This document shows positions 21,340 to 30,648 of a stretch of 64,000 bases of DNA, piece by piece (the first letter of the stretch is position 1; the number at the start of each line of letters is the position of its first letter). The notes below the pieces were generated by a model. It did not search any database. It was given only the letters and a program-made list of their open reading frames with translations, and had not been told where the DNA came from. The DNA comes from Ligula intestinalis (lineage: Eukaryota; Platyhelminthes; Cestoda; Diphyllobothriidea; Diphyllobothriidae), in the NCBI GenBank assembly GCA_036362985.1, contig JAYGXS010000002.1:94439011-94503010 (forward strand), written 5' to 3'. Position numbers and translations under genes: made by a program.

Positions 21340-22100
21340 AACTATCGTTCCAGAGATCGGATCTTCGTCTTCTTTACAACAGTGTTATCTTTTCAACAAT
21401 CTGTGTTTGCTTTTGGAAACAAGCTTGAACTATTTATCGTGGATCTTAAAAACAGATCGATTACTACATTTTGAAAATTTAAGAACATATAAAGATGCAA
21501 GCACAGTAAGTGAGTCAACTCAAAACGTTGATGTCCACCAGCGTCACATTCAGCCTCCTACAGTCGTCCAAAGCACGCTTTGGAGAATTTCGAGAGTACA
21601 ATCACCTTTTTAAGTTCATCACCCATCATACCAAATGTTCACTGAACACAGCCGACCTACGTTATATTCCTGGTCTCTCCTTTAAAGATTTCGACGAAAA
21701 ATTGGCTGAACCTATGGCTTCAGACATTTGGGTAAATAAGTTCAAGTCACTCAATGAAGATTTGAAAAGTATCGCACGACATAAAGTGTAGTTGACAAGC
21801 AAGCACATGTGGACAGAAATTAAAAAACGTCAACCCGAAGGCCGGCTGATGATCAAAACTTGGAACACGCTTCCGGTCACATACCACACATTGCAGCAAG
21901 TGAGAATTGCTGTATTGACCCCGTTTGGATCTACGTATGCATGTGAGCAGTCTTACTCACATCTTACATACATCAAGCCCACAATAAGATCACGTCTAGC
22001 GGATGAAAGCCTCAACGCTTGCATGAAGCTTAACCTCACAAACTACCGACCAGACTATAAAACCCTCAGCGAATCCATGCAACACCAGAAATCCCATTAA
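21340..22100 (+). pseudogene. hAT transposase C-terminal region
   Basis: The frame at 21,340 contains LLHFENLRTYKDAS. After a shift near 21,540 it reads KARFGEFREYNHLFKFITHH, IPGLSFKDFDEKLAEPMASD and FKSLNEDLKSIARHK. One stop (21,789-21,791) follows, then MWTEIKKRQPEGRLMIKTWN, QVRIAVLTPFGSTYACEQSY SHLTYIKP and RSRLADESLNACMKL, ending with HQKSH and a stop at 22,098-22,100. FGSTYxCEQxxS and RSRLxDExLxA are the hallmark of the hAT dimerisation region. The same stretch, more decayed, is at 26,868-27,392. Confidence 0.88.
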
Positions 22101-22782
22101 CAACCTGTATGCTTAATAAAAGCGACATTGTGGTTCTGTGGGGTTCCTATTCCGTGTTTAATTAGCTGGCGTCTAGAGTCATGGGTTTGTTTGCCGATAG
22201 CATAGTTCGCACACCTGTCCGCCTCTCTTGGGGATCGCTTTTGCGAGCTGTCTATCCTACGCTCCGTATCAGCTGTTTTACCGCCTGCTGCCCTTGGGGG
22301 GAAGAATATAGGGGGGTTAGCGTATTTAGGTCAAGTGCTTTACGGTCAGCGCGTTTACGGCAGCAGCCGGGACCGGTCTCAGCCCCAAGGTTGTGTGCGC
22401 GTTGGGGAGGGGGTAGGGGGTGTAAACAGGCAGCTAGGGATTGAACGCGAGTGTGTCAGTGTAATGGTGCCAGCCTGGAACGCCTAAAAGTTGGGGGCGA
22501 GGAGAAGCATTACTGTTAACTCACTTCTTGGCAGAAGGCAGCTGTTTTACCGCCTGCTGCCCTTAGGGGGGGGGAGGTTGGGCAGGGAGGCCTTAAGGCG
22601 AAGCCGGGCTTTTTCGCTGGTGAGTATTATAATAATATTATTTAAAAGAATAAATTCAGAGGCTTATTATGCTAGCATTTAATATAATTTCATTTTAAAA
22701 TATACTATTTGTCTCTTTCCGAAATATATTGCCAAATATTTGCTTTTTTGGCTCTCTGAGTTAAAACGGCTGCCGACCCCTG
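22101..22782 (+). repeat. hAT 3' UTR with internal direct repeats
   Basis: Non-coding. A 30-bp word containing agctgttttaccgcctgctg occurs at 22,269 and 22,540, about 270 bp apart, suggesting a tandem duplication. The last 130 bp match the end of the second hAT copy and finish in the inverted terminal repeat. Confidence 0.6.
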
Positions 22783-22790
22783 CCCTAGTA
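22783..22790. repeat. 8-bp target-site duplication, right
   Basis: ccctagta, identical to 14,770-14,777, directly after the terminal gacccctg. Confidence 0.95.
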
Positions 22791-23030
22791 AGTAGTATTA
22801 GAAGTAAACAGTACCAGTCCTGGTTTACTCAAGTCTGGCCAGACACCTACTATAGGTGAGTGAGGAAAGATAGCACAGTAGTACCCGCGCAAAGTCTACT
22901 GTCACTTAAGACTAAGATAGGTGGTGTATTGGCTTGCATTTGATACAGCAGCCCACGCCGGACCCCGTTTAGTCTTCGAGACTCCGGAAGATGAAGAGTA
23001 CGAAGCCGCTAACTACGTCCTCTATTTTGA
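22783..23030 (+). repeat. R1 copy split by the hAT element, right part
   Basis: Matches 13,367-13,605, including agatagcacagtag, cgcaaagtctactgtcactta and cagcccacgccggaccccgt. It completes the copy started at 14,588. Confidence 0.85.
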
Positions 23031-23345
23031 GTTGACCCAAGTGTGAAAAACTCTAGGCGTTTGGCGGGATTTGAATCCGCGCATCAGAGAAAGCCTTTGT
23101 CGGAGGCTAATGCTCTACCGCTAAACTACAAACGCCCGCTTCACGCCATGAGTTTAATCACACTTGGATCGATATTACCCGCTCAACTTTTCGCTCATAT
23201 GGAATCCACCAATACGGGAGCAAGTTGACTGCCCAAGCAGGATTTCCTAAGCAATAATCTAGAATCCACCAGAATGACTGCTAGGCTGACTTAATTATTA
23301 AGTTGGTTTGGCAGATTTGCTTAATTTGAGTTGATCCAAGTGTGA
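23028..23345. repeat. 19-bp direct repeats flanking the tRNA-like segment
   Basis: tgagttgacccaagtgtga at 23,028-23,046 and tgagttgatccaagtgtga at 23,327-23,345 differ by one base. They bracket a 280-bp segment holding the tRNA-like sequence, as a target-site duplication of a retroposed unit would. Confidence 0.6.
23056..23136 (-). tRNA. tRNA-like sequence (probably a pseudo-tRNA or SINE head)
   Basis: On the minus strand an 81-nt segment has a 7-bp acceptor stem (ggcgttt with aaacgcc). The D arm is gtagtttagcggtagagc, the anticodon stem agcct/aggct encloses the loop ccgacaa, and the T-arm gcggattcaaatcccgc has one mismatched pair. The central loop triplet would be GAC (Val), but position 33 is C instead of the invariant U and the variable region is long (about 11 nt). 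This argues for a decayed or SINE-associated tRNA rather than a working gene. Confidence 0.5.
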
Positions 23346-23422
23346 TTTGCCGGAGCTTTGCGAAATCAGGGCGTCTAGCACGTGGCAGTTTGGGCACAGA
23401 TGAGAGGTGAACCTTCAGGCCC

Positions 23423-23612
23423 GTGCGAACGAGAGAATGGTCAAACCCGTGGACATTACCAGTTTCGGCACCTCGCATTGACCTGCTATCGTGAACCTAG
23501 CAGCGAAACCGTAAAGCAACTAGAATGTAATCGATCTGACTGGTGGTACGGCCGTCCTTCGAATACCGGTTCAGTAGATGTTTGTGACAATGCTGAAAGC
23601 ATGTGTTGGTAA
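23423..23612 (+). repeat. Foldback around RTE fragment, left arm
   Basis: Inverted match to 24,112-24,300. Examples are accggttcagtagatgtttg with its complement caaacatctactgaaccggt, and ggtggtacggccgt with acggccgtaccacc. The loop between the arms is about 500 bp. Confidence 0.85.
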
Positions 23613-23639
23613 AAAAAACAGTCGGTTCTGTTCGGCAAA

Positions 23640-24145
23640 CTACAGCATCCTATTACCATTTTCCGTTCGAGAGTCAAGCCCAAAACGACCAAGAGGGTGA
23701 CTTTCGGGTCACCGGGCCCAGTCCGGCCATTCCAGTCTCCGGCAACAGTTAACAGATCATGGTGAGGGAGTGCTCCAATTAGCTCCTGCATCTGCGAGTA
23801 GAAATGCTCCTTGTTTTGCCGTTCAGCCGCTGATGTAGGTGCATACACAAAGACGACCGATATGTTCGTATAATGGCCTTTTAATCTAACGTAAGCCATT
23901 TGGTCGTTGACTGGTTCCCATGCTAGTAGTGCACGGTTGACTTGTTGCGAAAGGACAATAGCCACACCGTGTGTACTAGATGAGTCCTGCGGACCACTGT
24001 TATACAGAGTGAGATGGGAATTGACTCCCGGGATTTTCATTGCTCGGACTTCGGACAGGCAACAAACATCCACGTGATATTCATGGAGACTGTGCGCTGT
24101 CAGACTTTGAGTACCAGCACGTGCTTTTAGCATTGTCACAAACAT
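23640..24145 (-). pseudogene. RTE-type LINE endonuclease fragment
   Basis: The minus-strand frame reads HSLHEYHVDVCCLSEVRAMK (glutamate motif), NSHLTLYNSGPQDSSSTHGV AIVLS, AYVRLKGHYTNISVVFVYAP TSAAE and LLTVAGDWNGRTGPGD (catalytic Asp/Asn). This is the APE endonuclease of RTE-clade LINEs. It ends near 23,640, before the final His motif, where it runs into the foldback arm. The frame continues through the arm to 23,486, but that part is arm sequence, not endonuclease. Confidence 0.8.
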
Positions 24146-24300
24146 CTACTGAACCGGTATTCGAACGACGGCCGTACCACCAGTCAGATCGATTGCATTC
24201 TAGTTGGTTTACGGTTTTGCTGCTAGGTCCACGATAGCAGGTTGATGCGAGGTGCCTAAACTGGTAATGTCCACGGGTCTGACCATCCTCTCGTTCGTAC
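24112..24300 (-). repeat. Foldback around RTE fragment, right arm
   Basis: Reverse complement of 23,423-23,612 with scattered substitutions. Read on the minus strand it is the sequence immediately upstream of the endonuclease fragment, so the left arm is a displaced, inverted copy of that upstream region. Confidence 0.85.
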
Positions 24301-24339
24301 GCCCCTGCGAGTTGAGTCATGCGCGCAGACAAGCATCGT

Positions 24340-24922
24340 GCGCTAACGACAGTTCACACAGCGTGGGAAAATATGGACCAGTGTGCAGATGCGCCAACCG
24401 TTCACACAGTGGGGAAAACTATCGATTAGTATGTAGGCCAGAACAGCGGTCACAAGCCATAGGCTAGGATTGTTCCATAAGAAGCAAAACCTTATAAATG
24501 CGCTGGAATGGACAAGTTGGAAGATCCGCTGTTTTTTGTTGTCCTGAATGAAGCCCTTGCCACGGGAACCGACCCTTTGCTTTCTCGCTGTCCAGTACTC
24601 AGGTCATAAAAACTGGCGACGCAGGTCGAACAATACAATGTCAGAAGAACAGTTGCAACGTGTTCGGGACCCAGCAGCCTAAGACACAACAGAAACAGAA
24701 GCAGAAGAAGCAGCAACCAAGATAACGGCAACAGAAGCAGGAACAGCAACCCTTGCAATCCGAACCAACCCTTTGCCTTCGCTCTGCCCACTCTTCGGGG
24801 GATAAAAAAATTAGTTTTTGTGGCCAGCTTACGAGAAGGCCCACCCGATTTATCCGGAACTTAGCTGCCGTTGTTACGAGCCTTACAAATTTAGTAACAA
24901 AAAGGCGTTTACTGATTCTGAT
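24340..24922. other. Receptor 3' flank, low complexity
   Basis: Two imperfect copies of a gttcacacagyrgggaaaa unit lie at 24,352-24,420. An A/G/C-rich run of aacagaagcagaag type lies at 24,660-24,750. Leucine-rich frames on the minus strand here come from that low-complexity run, not from a gene. Any polyadenylation signal of the receptor would be in this interval. Confidence 0.35.
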
Positions 24923-26263
24923 TTAGTAGCCCATATTTTCCATGAAAACATTTAATTCCTGTGGCAGATTTTCATGTTCAACCAGCCATCCCAAGCACTG
25001 CTCCAAGCGTTCCTCGGTCAGCCTAGAACTCAGAGTTTGGAGGTAGTTGACATAGATGTAGTCCAGGTCGTGCCTCTTCTTTTTTCGCTTCTTTTTATTT
25101 TCCCGCGTCTCAAGTATCACTTCGTCCTGGTAGAGACGCACGGCCAGGAATCGCCGTATCCGTTTGAATGGCCGAAACAACCTCATGGCATGGGTTATGG
25201 TACAGTTATGCAGGTTCAGCTGCCACAAATAACAGGTCCAGGTGTGCACCATATGCGCGCAGAGCTCAAGCAGCATAAACAGATCCCGAATTGTGCACAA
25301 GAAAACGAGTCTACGCCAGCCCTCATTACTGCGTATGTGATACTGCAGTACGTAGATGTGAATCCCCATTGCGAAAGTCACCAGGCCCTGGCCAATCTTG
25401 CAACAGGCGAAAAGGAGCCCATGCAGAGCGACGATGCGATAGCACTCCTGTTTTCGGGCCATGCGTTGCTTGACCTTCCAGAGGATTTCAAACAGGATGG
25501 TATCTGCATCCGTCTTGAAGTGCAGACAGTCCACCAGCTGGCCCAGCCGATGCATCAGCCGCTTCAGTCGAATACTGCCGAGGATGATGACCACAGACTG
25601 GGCGATGCCATCACAGAAGAACACCTCGTGCAGGTTGAAGTAGACGAGGAGGCTGATTGGCCACTCCGGATCGGGCAGACAGGCAAACCGGCCCGAAATC
25701 GCCCAGAGGCCATGCACCAGCCAGGCGGGGATGGCCTGCATTCCAGAGATGGCGATACAGGCCGCGTTCAAATTCATGGAGGAGAAACGGACCTTGACGC
25801 GCTCTGAGTGCAGTTTTACTGTGTGCACGTGAAGCATCACGTGCGCCAGCATCAGGTTCGAGCGCGCCGCATTGAAAAAGGCATGCAGGAAGGCGAAGAA
25901 CTTGCAGTAGGCGTGCATTGGAGTGGCTAGCTCGATGGCCGGCCCACCCAGCCAGGGCACACTGCGCAGAAAGAAGGTGGTCAGCAGGTTATCCATCAGG
26001 ATGCCCAGGAAGATGAAGAAGTAGAGGGTCATGCCGAACTCCCGGTGCACACAGCCATGCGTCTTGGCTTTGGACAGAACCAGCACCAGGAGAAACAGGT
26101 TGCCTACAGCCGTCACGGCTACGGGCAGGGTAAGGATTGCCGTGAGAGCGGCATTGCGCAGGATTCGCCTGTCTCCTACCTCCGCGTACATGTGGCCGCA
26201 GAAGATGAAGTAGTCTGCGCACTCTATATCAGCATTCTTCGAAATGTTTTTACATTCCGCCAT
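24923..26263 (-). CDS. Orphan seven-transmembrane receptor (divergent rhodopsin-like GPCR)
   Basis: Single-exon protein of 446 residues. The start chosen is the ATG at 26,261-26,263 (caccATGGCG context). It is the first ATG after an in-frame TGA at 26,318-26,320, and the only upstream codon that could extend it is GTG. Hydrophobic segments lie at about 38-64 (with VGN in TM1), 76-99 (Asp91 in TM2), 118-146 (Cys120 at the TM3 start), 164-187, 204-231, 276-303 and 319-346. Cys195 in the second outer loop could pair with Cys120. N6 is a possible glycosylation site. DRY at the end of TM3 is replaced by HVHTV, and no NPxxY is seen in TM7. A basic run (KKKRKKKR, 390-397) marks the cytoplasmic tail. 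Plasma-membrane location and G-protein coupling are inferred, and the ligand is unknown. It could belong to a platyhelminth-specific orphan family. Confidence 0.8.
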   Translation of the reverse strand: MAECKNISKNADIECADYFIFCGHMYAEVGDRRILRNAALTAILTLPVAVTAVGNLFLLVLVLSKAKTHGCVHREFGMTLYFFIFLGILMDNLLTTFFLRSVPWLGGPAIELATPMHAYCKFFAFLHAFFNAARSNLMLAHVMLHVHTVKLHSERVKVRFSSMNLNAACIAISGMQAIPAWLVHGLWAISGRFACLPDPEWPISLLVYFNLHEVFFCDGIAQSVVIILGSIRLKRLMHRLGQLVDCLHFKTDADTILFEILWKVKQRMARKQECYRIVALHGLLFACCKIGQGLVTFAMGIHIYVLQYHIRSNEGWRRLVFLCTIRDLFMLLELCAHMVHTWTCYLWQLNLHNCTITHAMRLFRPFKRIRRFLAVRLYQDEVILETRENKKKRKKKRHDLDYIYVNYLQTLSSRLTEERLEQCLGWLVEHENLPQELNVFMENMGY

Positions 26264-26292
26264 GGTGGTGGGGGTGGTGGTGGTGGTGGTTT
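26264..26292. repeat. GGT/GGGT simple repeat in receptor 5' UTR
   Basis: An almost pure ggt run (cac-rich on the sense strand) directly upstream of the receptor ATG. Confidence 0.9.
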
Positions 26293-26571
26293 GATGTAGA
26301 CAGCTCCCACCCACTCCTCAAGTTCCTACGCGCGTTTCTGAGGCTGCAGGCAAGCTCTGGGCAATTTTGGAAATCTGACTGCCAAAAAATCGATAGTTTG
26401 AAAGGCACCGCTAGGCCGTCAGATCAAGCTTATTTGCAAGACGGCCAATCCGACTCCATTGTTTTAATGTAACCTTATACTTAAGGAAAGTGTATCTTTC
26501 GTTTAGAACCGGGGTCGGCAACCTATGGCTCGCGAGCCAGGTGTGGCTCTTTTGATGATTGCAGGTGGCTC

Positions 26572-26595
26572 TTTCTCTCTCTCTCTCTCTCTCAG
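26572..26595. repeat. (CT)n microsatellite
   Basis: About 11 perfect TC/CT units within the left end of the second hAT copy. The larger copy lacks them. Confidence 0.9.
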
Positions 26596-26784
26596 AAAAA
26601 ATTGGGATAAAACTTCAAATTTTGCGATTTTGGTTCCTCCAATGGCGTGCGGCCATCGAGACGCTTACTAAGATTCATTTTAATCTCAACCAATCTCTGG
26701 CGTTTCGGTCCCCCTATGTTTGATCTAGCAGCTGTTTCTGTGAAGAGAAAATGACCCGATCGCTGGGACAATATTTTTATTTGC

Positions 26785-26820
26785 CTGACATTTCGATATG
26801 CCTCACGGATTCGTCATCAG
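26785..26820 (-). promoter_or_regulatory. 36-nt PLE-type terminal motif in the hAT copy
   Basis: On the minus strand it starts ctgatgacgaatcc and ends cgaaatgtcag. It has the same length and the same CTGATGA and GAAA words as the motifs at PLE ends. It lies between hAT left-end and transposase sequence, where a PLE remnant could be buried. Confidence 0.5.
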
Positions 26821-26867
26821 AGACATAGACAGAGAGCAGCTGTTTTCCTTACAGTGTTCCCTTTCCC

Positions 26868-27392
26868 TTTCCGGCTGGAGAATTTCGGGAGCACACTCGT
26901 CTTTTTAAGTGCATCACCCATCCAACCGAATGTTCACTGAACGCGGCCGACCTAACTTTTATTCCTGGTGTCTCCGTTAGAGAGTTCAAAGAAGAAGTAG
27001 CTGACCTGATGGCGTCAGCCATGCGGACGAAAAAGTTTAAGTCACTCAATGAAGATTTGGAAAGAATCGCATGACATGAAGCGGAGTTGGCAAGCCAGCA
27101 AATGTGGACAGAAATTAAAAACTTTAATCCGAAGACCAACTGATAATCAAAACTTGGAAGGCGCTTCCTGTCACATACCACACACTGCAGCGTGTTAGTA
27201 TTTTTGTATTGACCTTGTTTCGATCTAGGTACGCATTTGAGCAGCTTTTCTCACATTTTAAATGAATCAAGTCCACATTACGATCACGTCTAACAGATGA
27301 AAGCTTCAACGCTTGCGTGAAGCTTTACGTTACCACCTACCAACCAGACTACAAAGCCAGCAGTGAATGCATGCAGCACCAGAAGTGTCATT
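26868..27392 (+). pseudogene. hAT transposase C-terminal remnant
   Basis: Aligns along its length with 21,560-22,100. gagaatttcgggagcacactcg corresponds to the GEFREY region, aagtcactcaatgaagattt to KSLNED, and gatcacgtctaacagatga to RSRLTDE. Several frameshifts and stops (for example tga after gaatcgca at 27,070) break it. Minus-strand frames over the same interval are artefacts of this sequence. Confidence 0.85.
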
Positions 27393-27799
27393 AAAAATGA
27401 TTATTATAAGAGCATTATTTAAAAAAAATAAACCTGAAAGTTTATTATATTCACATTTAATTGATTTTTTTCTTAAAATATATTCTTGTCAGGCCTTTAC
27501 ATTTACAAGGTAATGAAATCAATTAACCATGCTGGTTGGTAGACAGACATGGTTTTATTGGTGTCAGGGTCGGTGGGAGGGGGGTGGTGGGGGAGGGTTA
27601 GGAGAAGTTGAGGTCAAAATATCAATGTCTAGACAGACCGGCGTCCAAGACAGGTGATAAGGTGCGCGTGGTTAGATTCGGGACCTGCTCGAAAACAAAC
27701 GTATGTTCGCCGATTTATCTTCTAAAATTTTCAATAGAACTTTTTGCAAACTTACAATATATGTTATATGGCACTCACTGAAATATAGTTCCAAATACA

Positions 27800-28200
27800 T
27801 TAGTCGCCAGTTATTATGCCCACGGTTAATAGGCCCAACCGCGTATTAAGCCCAAGTCAGCTTGGGACGGAATTTTTCATGAAAGAATCCGCCGGCTAAT
27901 AAGCCCAGTCGCCGGCTACAAAGCTCAGTTTGCCAACAGAATAAAGTGAGATTCTCGTCTCTCTGCGTGCGCAACTGGTTACGTGTCGCAAATCATTTTT
28001 TGTTTTTGTTATTACGTAAAATACAGAAAAATAGCATTCTTTTCTTGTACATAACCAAGCTCTACACATAATACAGTGCGTATGTAATGTATAGTGCCTA
28101 TCCTGTGTTTGCTAATCAAGAAATAGGACTCTCCAGTTATTGCGCCCGCCGCTTATTAAGCCCAATTTAGTCTGGGCCTGAAGTGGGCTTAATAGCCCGC
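27800..28200. repeat. Unclassified repeat with TTAATAAGCCCA-type words
   Basis: Inside the second hAT copy a segment repeats the words cagttattatgccc, ttaataggccca, tattaagcccaa, taataagcccag and, on the other strand, gggcttaatagccc. Near its ends lie ccagttattatgcccacgg and ccagttattgcgcccgccg, as direct copies, plus one inverted copy. This looks like a short non-autonomous element. I cannot name it. Confidence 0.5.
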
Positions 28201-28570
28201 GACTACTCTATCTGCTTTCTTGGTTCTCTGAGTCAAAAAGGTTGCCGACTTCTGGTTTGGAAGATGTTTCTAAATTGCCGAATGGGTTTGCAAACTACCG
28301 ACTGCTAGATCTCAATACAATGGTGCCACATTGCATGCTGTTTACATCCTGTCTAAGGGAAAGTGTGTTCTTACCTACGCTTTGAAGAAGACGTCACATG
28401 GTTCTCTTTGAATATTGCAATAGAGGTTGATCATTCGCTATATATTATGAACAGTATTAATAAACTGACAGACGCGGTATTTTATGAAAGAATGTTTCGC
28501 AGTCAGAAAATGCTCATAATCGTAAATTCTTCTAAAACCGAAGGATGCCCTTTCTTAATGGTAATTGTGG

Positions 28571-28756
28571 GTGTCACGTCACCATAACCTTTCCACCCAA
28601 TCCCCCCTCCCCCCGTCTGTTGTAACCTCTGCCTCCAAAACCTCTAGTGTGACATTCCCAGCCCTCACTTTTAATTTATTGCGGCGACGAAAACGTGATA
28701 CTTGTTCGAAAATTCACGAGTACAACTGGATTTTCCGAAAATCTTCTTTCTTTTCA
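28571..28756 (+). repeat. R4 repeat, copy 2
   Basis: Close match to 12,041-12,234 over its whole length, with a shorter C-rich segment. Confidence 0.85.
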
Positions 28757-28911
28757 CCCTTTCTTAAGGTATACATTTTAAACAGACACTTTTTTCTCCC
28801 AAATGAGTGTGAGAAAATAATATTTTCGTATATGCTTTGAATTTATCAAGGCAATCAAAATCTATGATAAATATGCATACTTATTTAGTTGCCATTAGTT
28901 ATGGCCTAGTT

Positions 28912-29173
28912 TGTTCTGACCCGACTAGTAAGCAGAAGAAGAGAAGAAAGCGGTTCTATTGAACAACGGCTTTCCTTAACACCACACAATAACAGCGAGG
29001 TTTGAGGAGTTCTTCATCTTGCCCATTCTGGTTTCGATCTTTCTAGAACATTCCAGGCGTATGACGTGCGCCTGGGTATTCTGGGACCTTCATGACTGTC
29101 ACCACTGCCCACGCTGTGTGGGCGGTCGTCTCGTTTGCTCGACGCACGGCGTGGGTGACTTGCATGCGGATGC
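28912..29173 (+). repeat. R3 direct repeat, copy 1
   Basis: Matches 30,384-30,648 in the same orientation. Shared blocks include acccgactagtaagcagaag, attgaacaac/attgaacagc, ggcgtatgrcrtgygcytgg, cactgcccacgct and ggtcgtctcgtttgctcga. The copies are 1.47 kb apart. They could be LTR-like ends, but no primer site, protease or integrase sequence was seen between them. Confidence 0.75.
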
Positions 29174-30383
29174 GGGATACGAAGTAGTCCGGCCGGATAA
29201 TAGGAGATAGCATGTATCCCAAGAATTACTTAATTCATGTTTTACGGGCCCCCAATCCATGAACAACTGCAACGATCTGCCCAATCCATATTCGGTGCTG
29301 AGACTCAATTTGGCTAAAGCAAGTCGCCTCTTGGGGGACGGACAGACCACCGCGTCATCTTACGCCAACACCGGAGGGCCAGATGGCTGAGTAATAATCA
29401 CGCTCGATCCCACCACGTGTGATGAAAGTTCAACAGGTCGGAGCCCGCATGCCGTCCAGCAAACTATCCACGCGCAAGAAGGCAATTGACAATACAAGCG
29501 AACATGCGATTCCCAGGAGGTAATTGCGAAGAATACGACTTGATATAAGTCGTGGGAAGGCCAGAGTATTAGGAATAATATATTCTTTACAGAATGAATT
29601 CGAGAAGAGGTATTATGAAAATTGACTACCAGACGACCGTACAACCGCAAGCCAGCGGACGGCGTCTGAAGTGAGGTCTGCTCGGCAGTCGTCACATGAG
29701 GGCCTGTATGTCTCGGTCTATGATTGGCTGCTGCAGAGACAGTAAAGAGCGAGCACTTCCGAAAGTGCACTTCGACTTGAGCTAGTCACGACAGGCGTTC
29801 ACATGTGTACTTCGTGTAGAGCTAGTCACTACATGTTTCTCCAATGGCAATCTACAGCCTATCAGCTTGCAGTATTCGTTTTCTTTTATACAATACCATG
29901 ACCAACTAGTTGATATCGATGACAGATCAACTGTGCAAAGAGCTGTCTCCTCACAGTGGGCACTTAGGCACTGCGCAAGCCGCTGTAACGGGGAGATGAT
30001 CGATACAGCGCACACCTCCTTCTGAAGCCTAAGTATACAGGCAGAGAAAAGGGACGCGGGATTGGCTTTTGCCATTAAGAACAAAATCGTAAGATAGCTG
30101 TTCTATTTACTACAAGGCGCTAATTGATGATAGGTTCGATTATGATTTCGAAACCGCAGGCTAATATAGTTAATCTTCCAGTGATCTCCTCTACGTCTGT
30201 TTCTTATCTCATTATATCCCGACCGCTACTCAGCGGAAACCACTATTCAACAGTCGATTCTGACAATTTCCATCGTATGCTCCACAGTCTTGTAATGCAG
30301 GCATGGTGAATTATGCGTGGATTAGTTGTAAACGCCAGGAGACTTTTATTGTATGTACTTGATCCTCTCTGTTATAGCTCAGC
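29174..30383. other. Sequence between R3 copies
   Basis: No recognisable protein. It includes a small R2-like block (29,716-29,795, aagtgcacttcgacttgagc) followed by another gagctagtcac word at 29,820. Minus-strand frames of 83-136 codons here show no domain. Confidence 0.35.
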
Positions 30384-30648
30384 TGTTCGAACCCGACTAG
30401 TAGGCAGAAGAAAGCAAGAGAGTGGTTTTCATAGGCAAGAGCTTTATTGAACAGCTCACAAAGACATGAGGCCCTTCAGCTTCTCCACTCCGATATATTT
30501 GCATGGTTCCGGTCTCTCAAGAATACTCCTGGCGTATGGCATGTGCTTGGGCATTCTGGAACCTGCTTGACTGCGGCCACTGCCCACGCTATGTGGGTGG
30601 TCGTCTCGTTTGCTCGATGCACGGCGTGGGCGGCTTGCATGCGGACAG
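30384..30648 (+). repeat. R3 direct repeat, copy 2
   Basis: Same family as 28,912-29,173, a little longer in its middle. Confidence 0.75.

Larger units (their letters stand above)
14778..22782 (+). mobile_element. hAT transposon (BED/ZBED type), 8.0 kb with nested elements
   Basis: The ends are caggggtcggc and its complement gccgacccctg, a typical hAT terminal inverted repeat, followed by subterminal ggctcttttgatgat. A perfect 8-bp duplication flanks it. Transposase pieces lie at 19,622-20,060 (BED finger and start of the body) and 21,340-22,100 (C-terminal dimerisation region). The middle is lost or replaced by a PLE fragment, and LINE copy B occupies the 5' half. A second copy is at 26,509-28,254. 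The element cannot encode a working transposase. Confidence 0.93.
26509..28254 (+). mobile_element. Second hAT copy, 1.75 kb
   Basis: Ends are ccggggtcggcaacct on the left and aggttgccgacttctg on the right, inverted with three mismatches. Flanking octamers are gtttagaa (26,501-26,508) and gtttggaa (28,255-28,262), one difference. The internal sequence matches the 8-kb hAT: ggctcttttgatgat near the left end and ggttctctgagtcaaaa near the right. Only the C-terminal transposase remnant remains. Confidence 0.88.

Noticed and set aside
24492..24844. Leucine-rich minus-strand frames resembling a signal or membrane protein
   Set aside because: They arise from an A/G/C low-complexity run, and two frames over the same bases both look Leu/Cys-rich.
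24974..25807. 277-codon plus-strand frame
   Set aside because: Shadow of the receptor on the opposite strand; no domain.
26264..26314. N-terminal extension of the receptor (MGGSCLHQTTTTTT)
   Set aside because: The initial codon is GTG, and the extension is a translation of the GGT-type simple repeat. The ATG at 26,261-26,263 has better context and the hydrophobic architecture does not need the extension.
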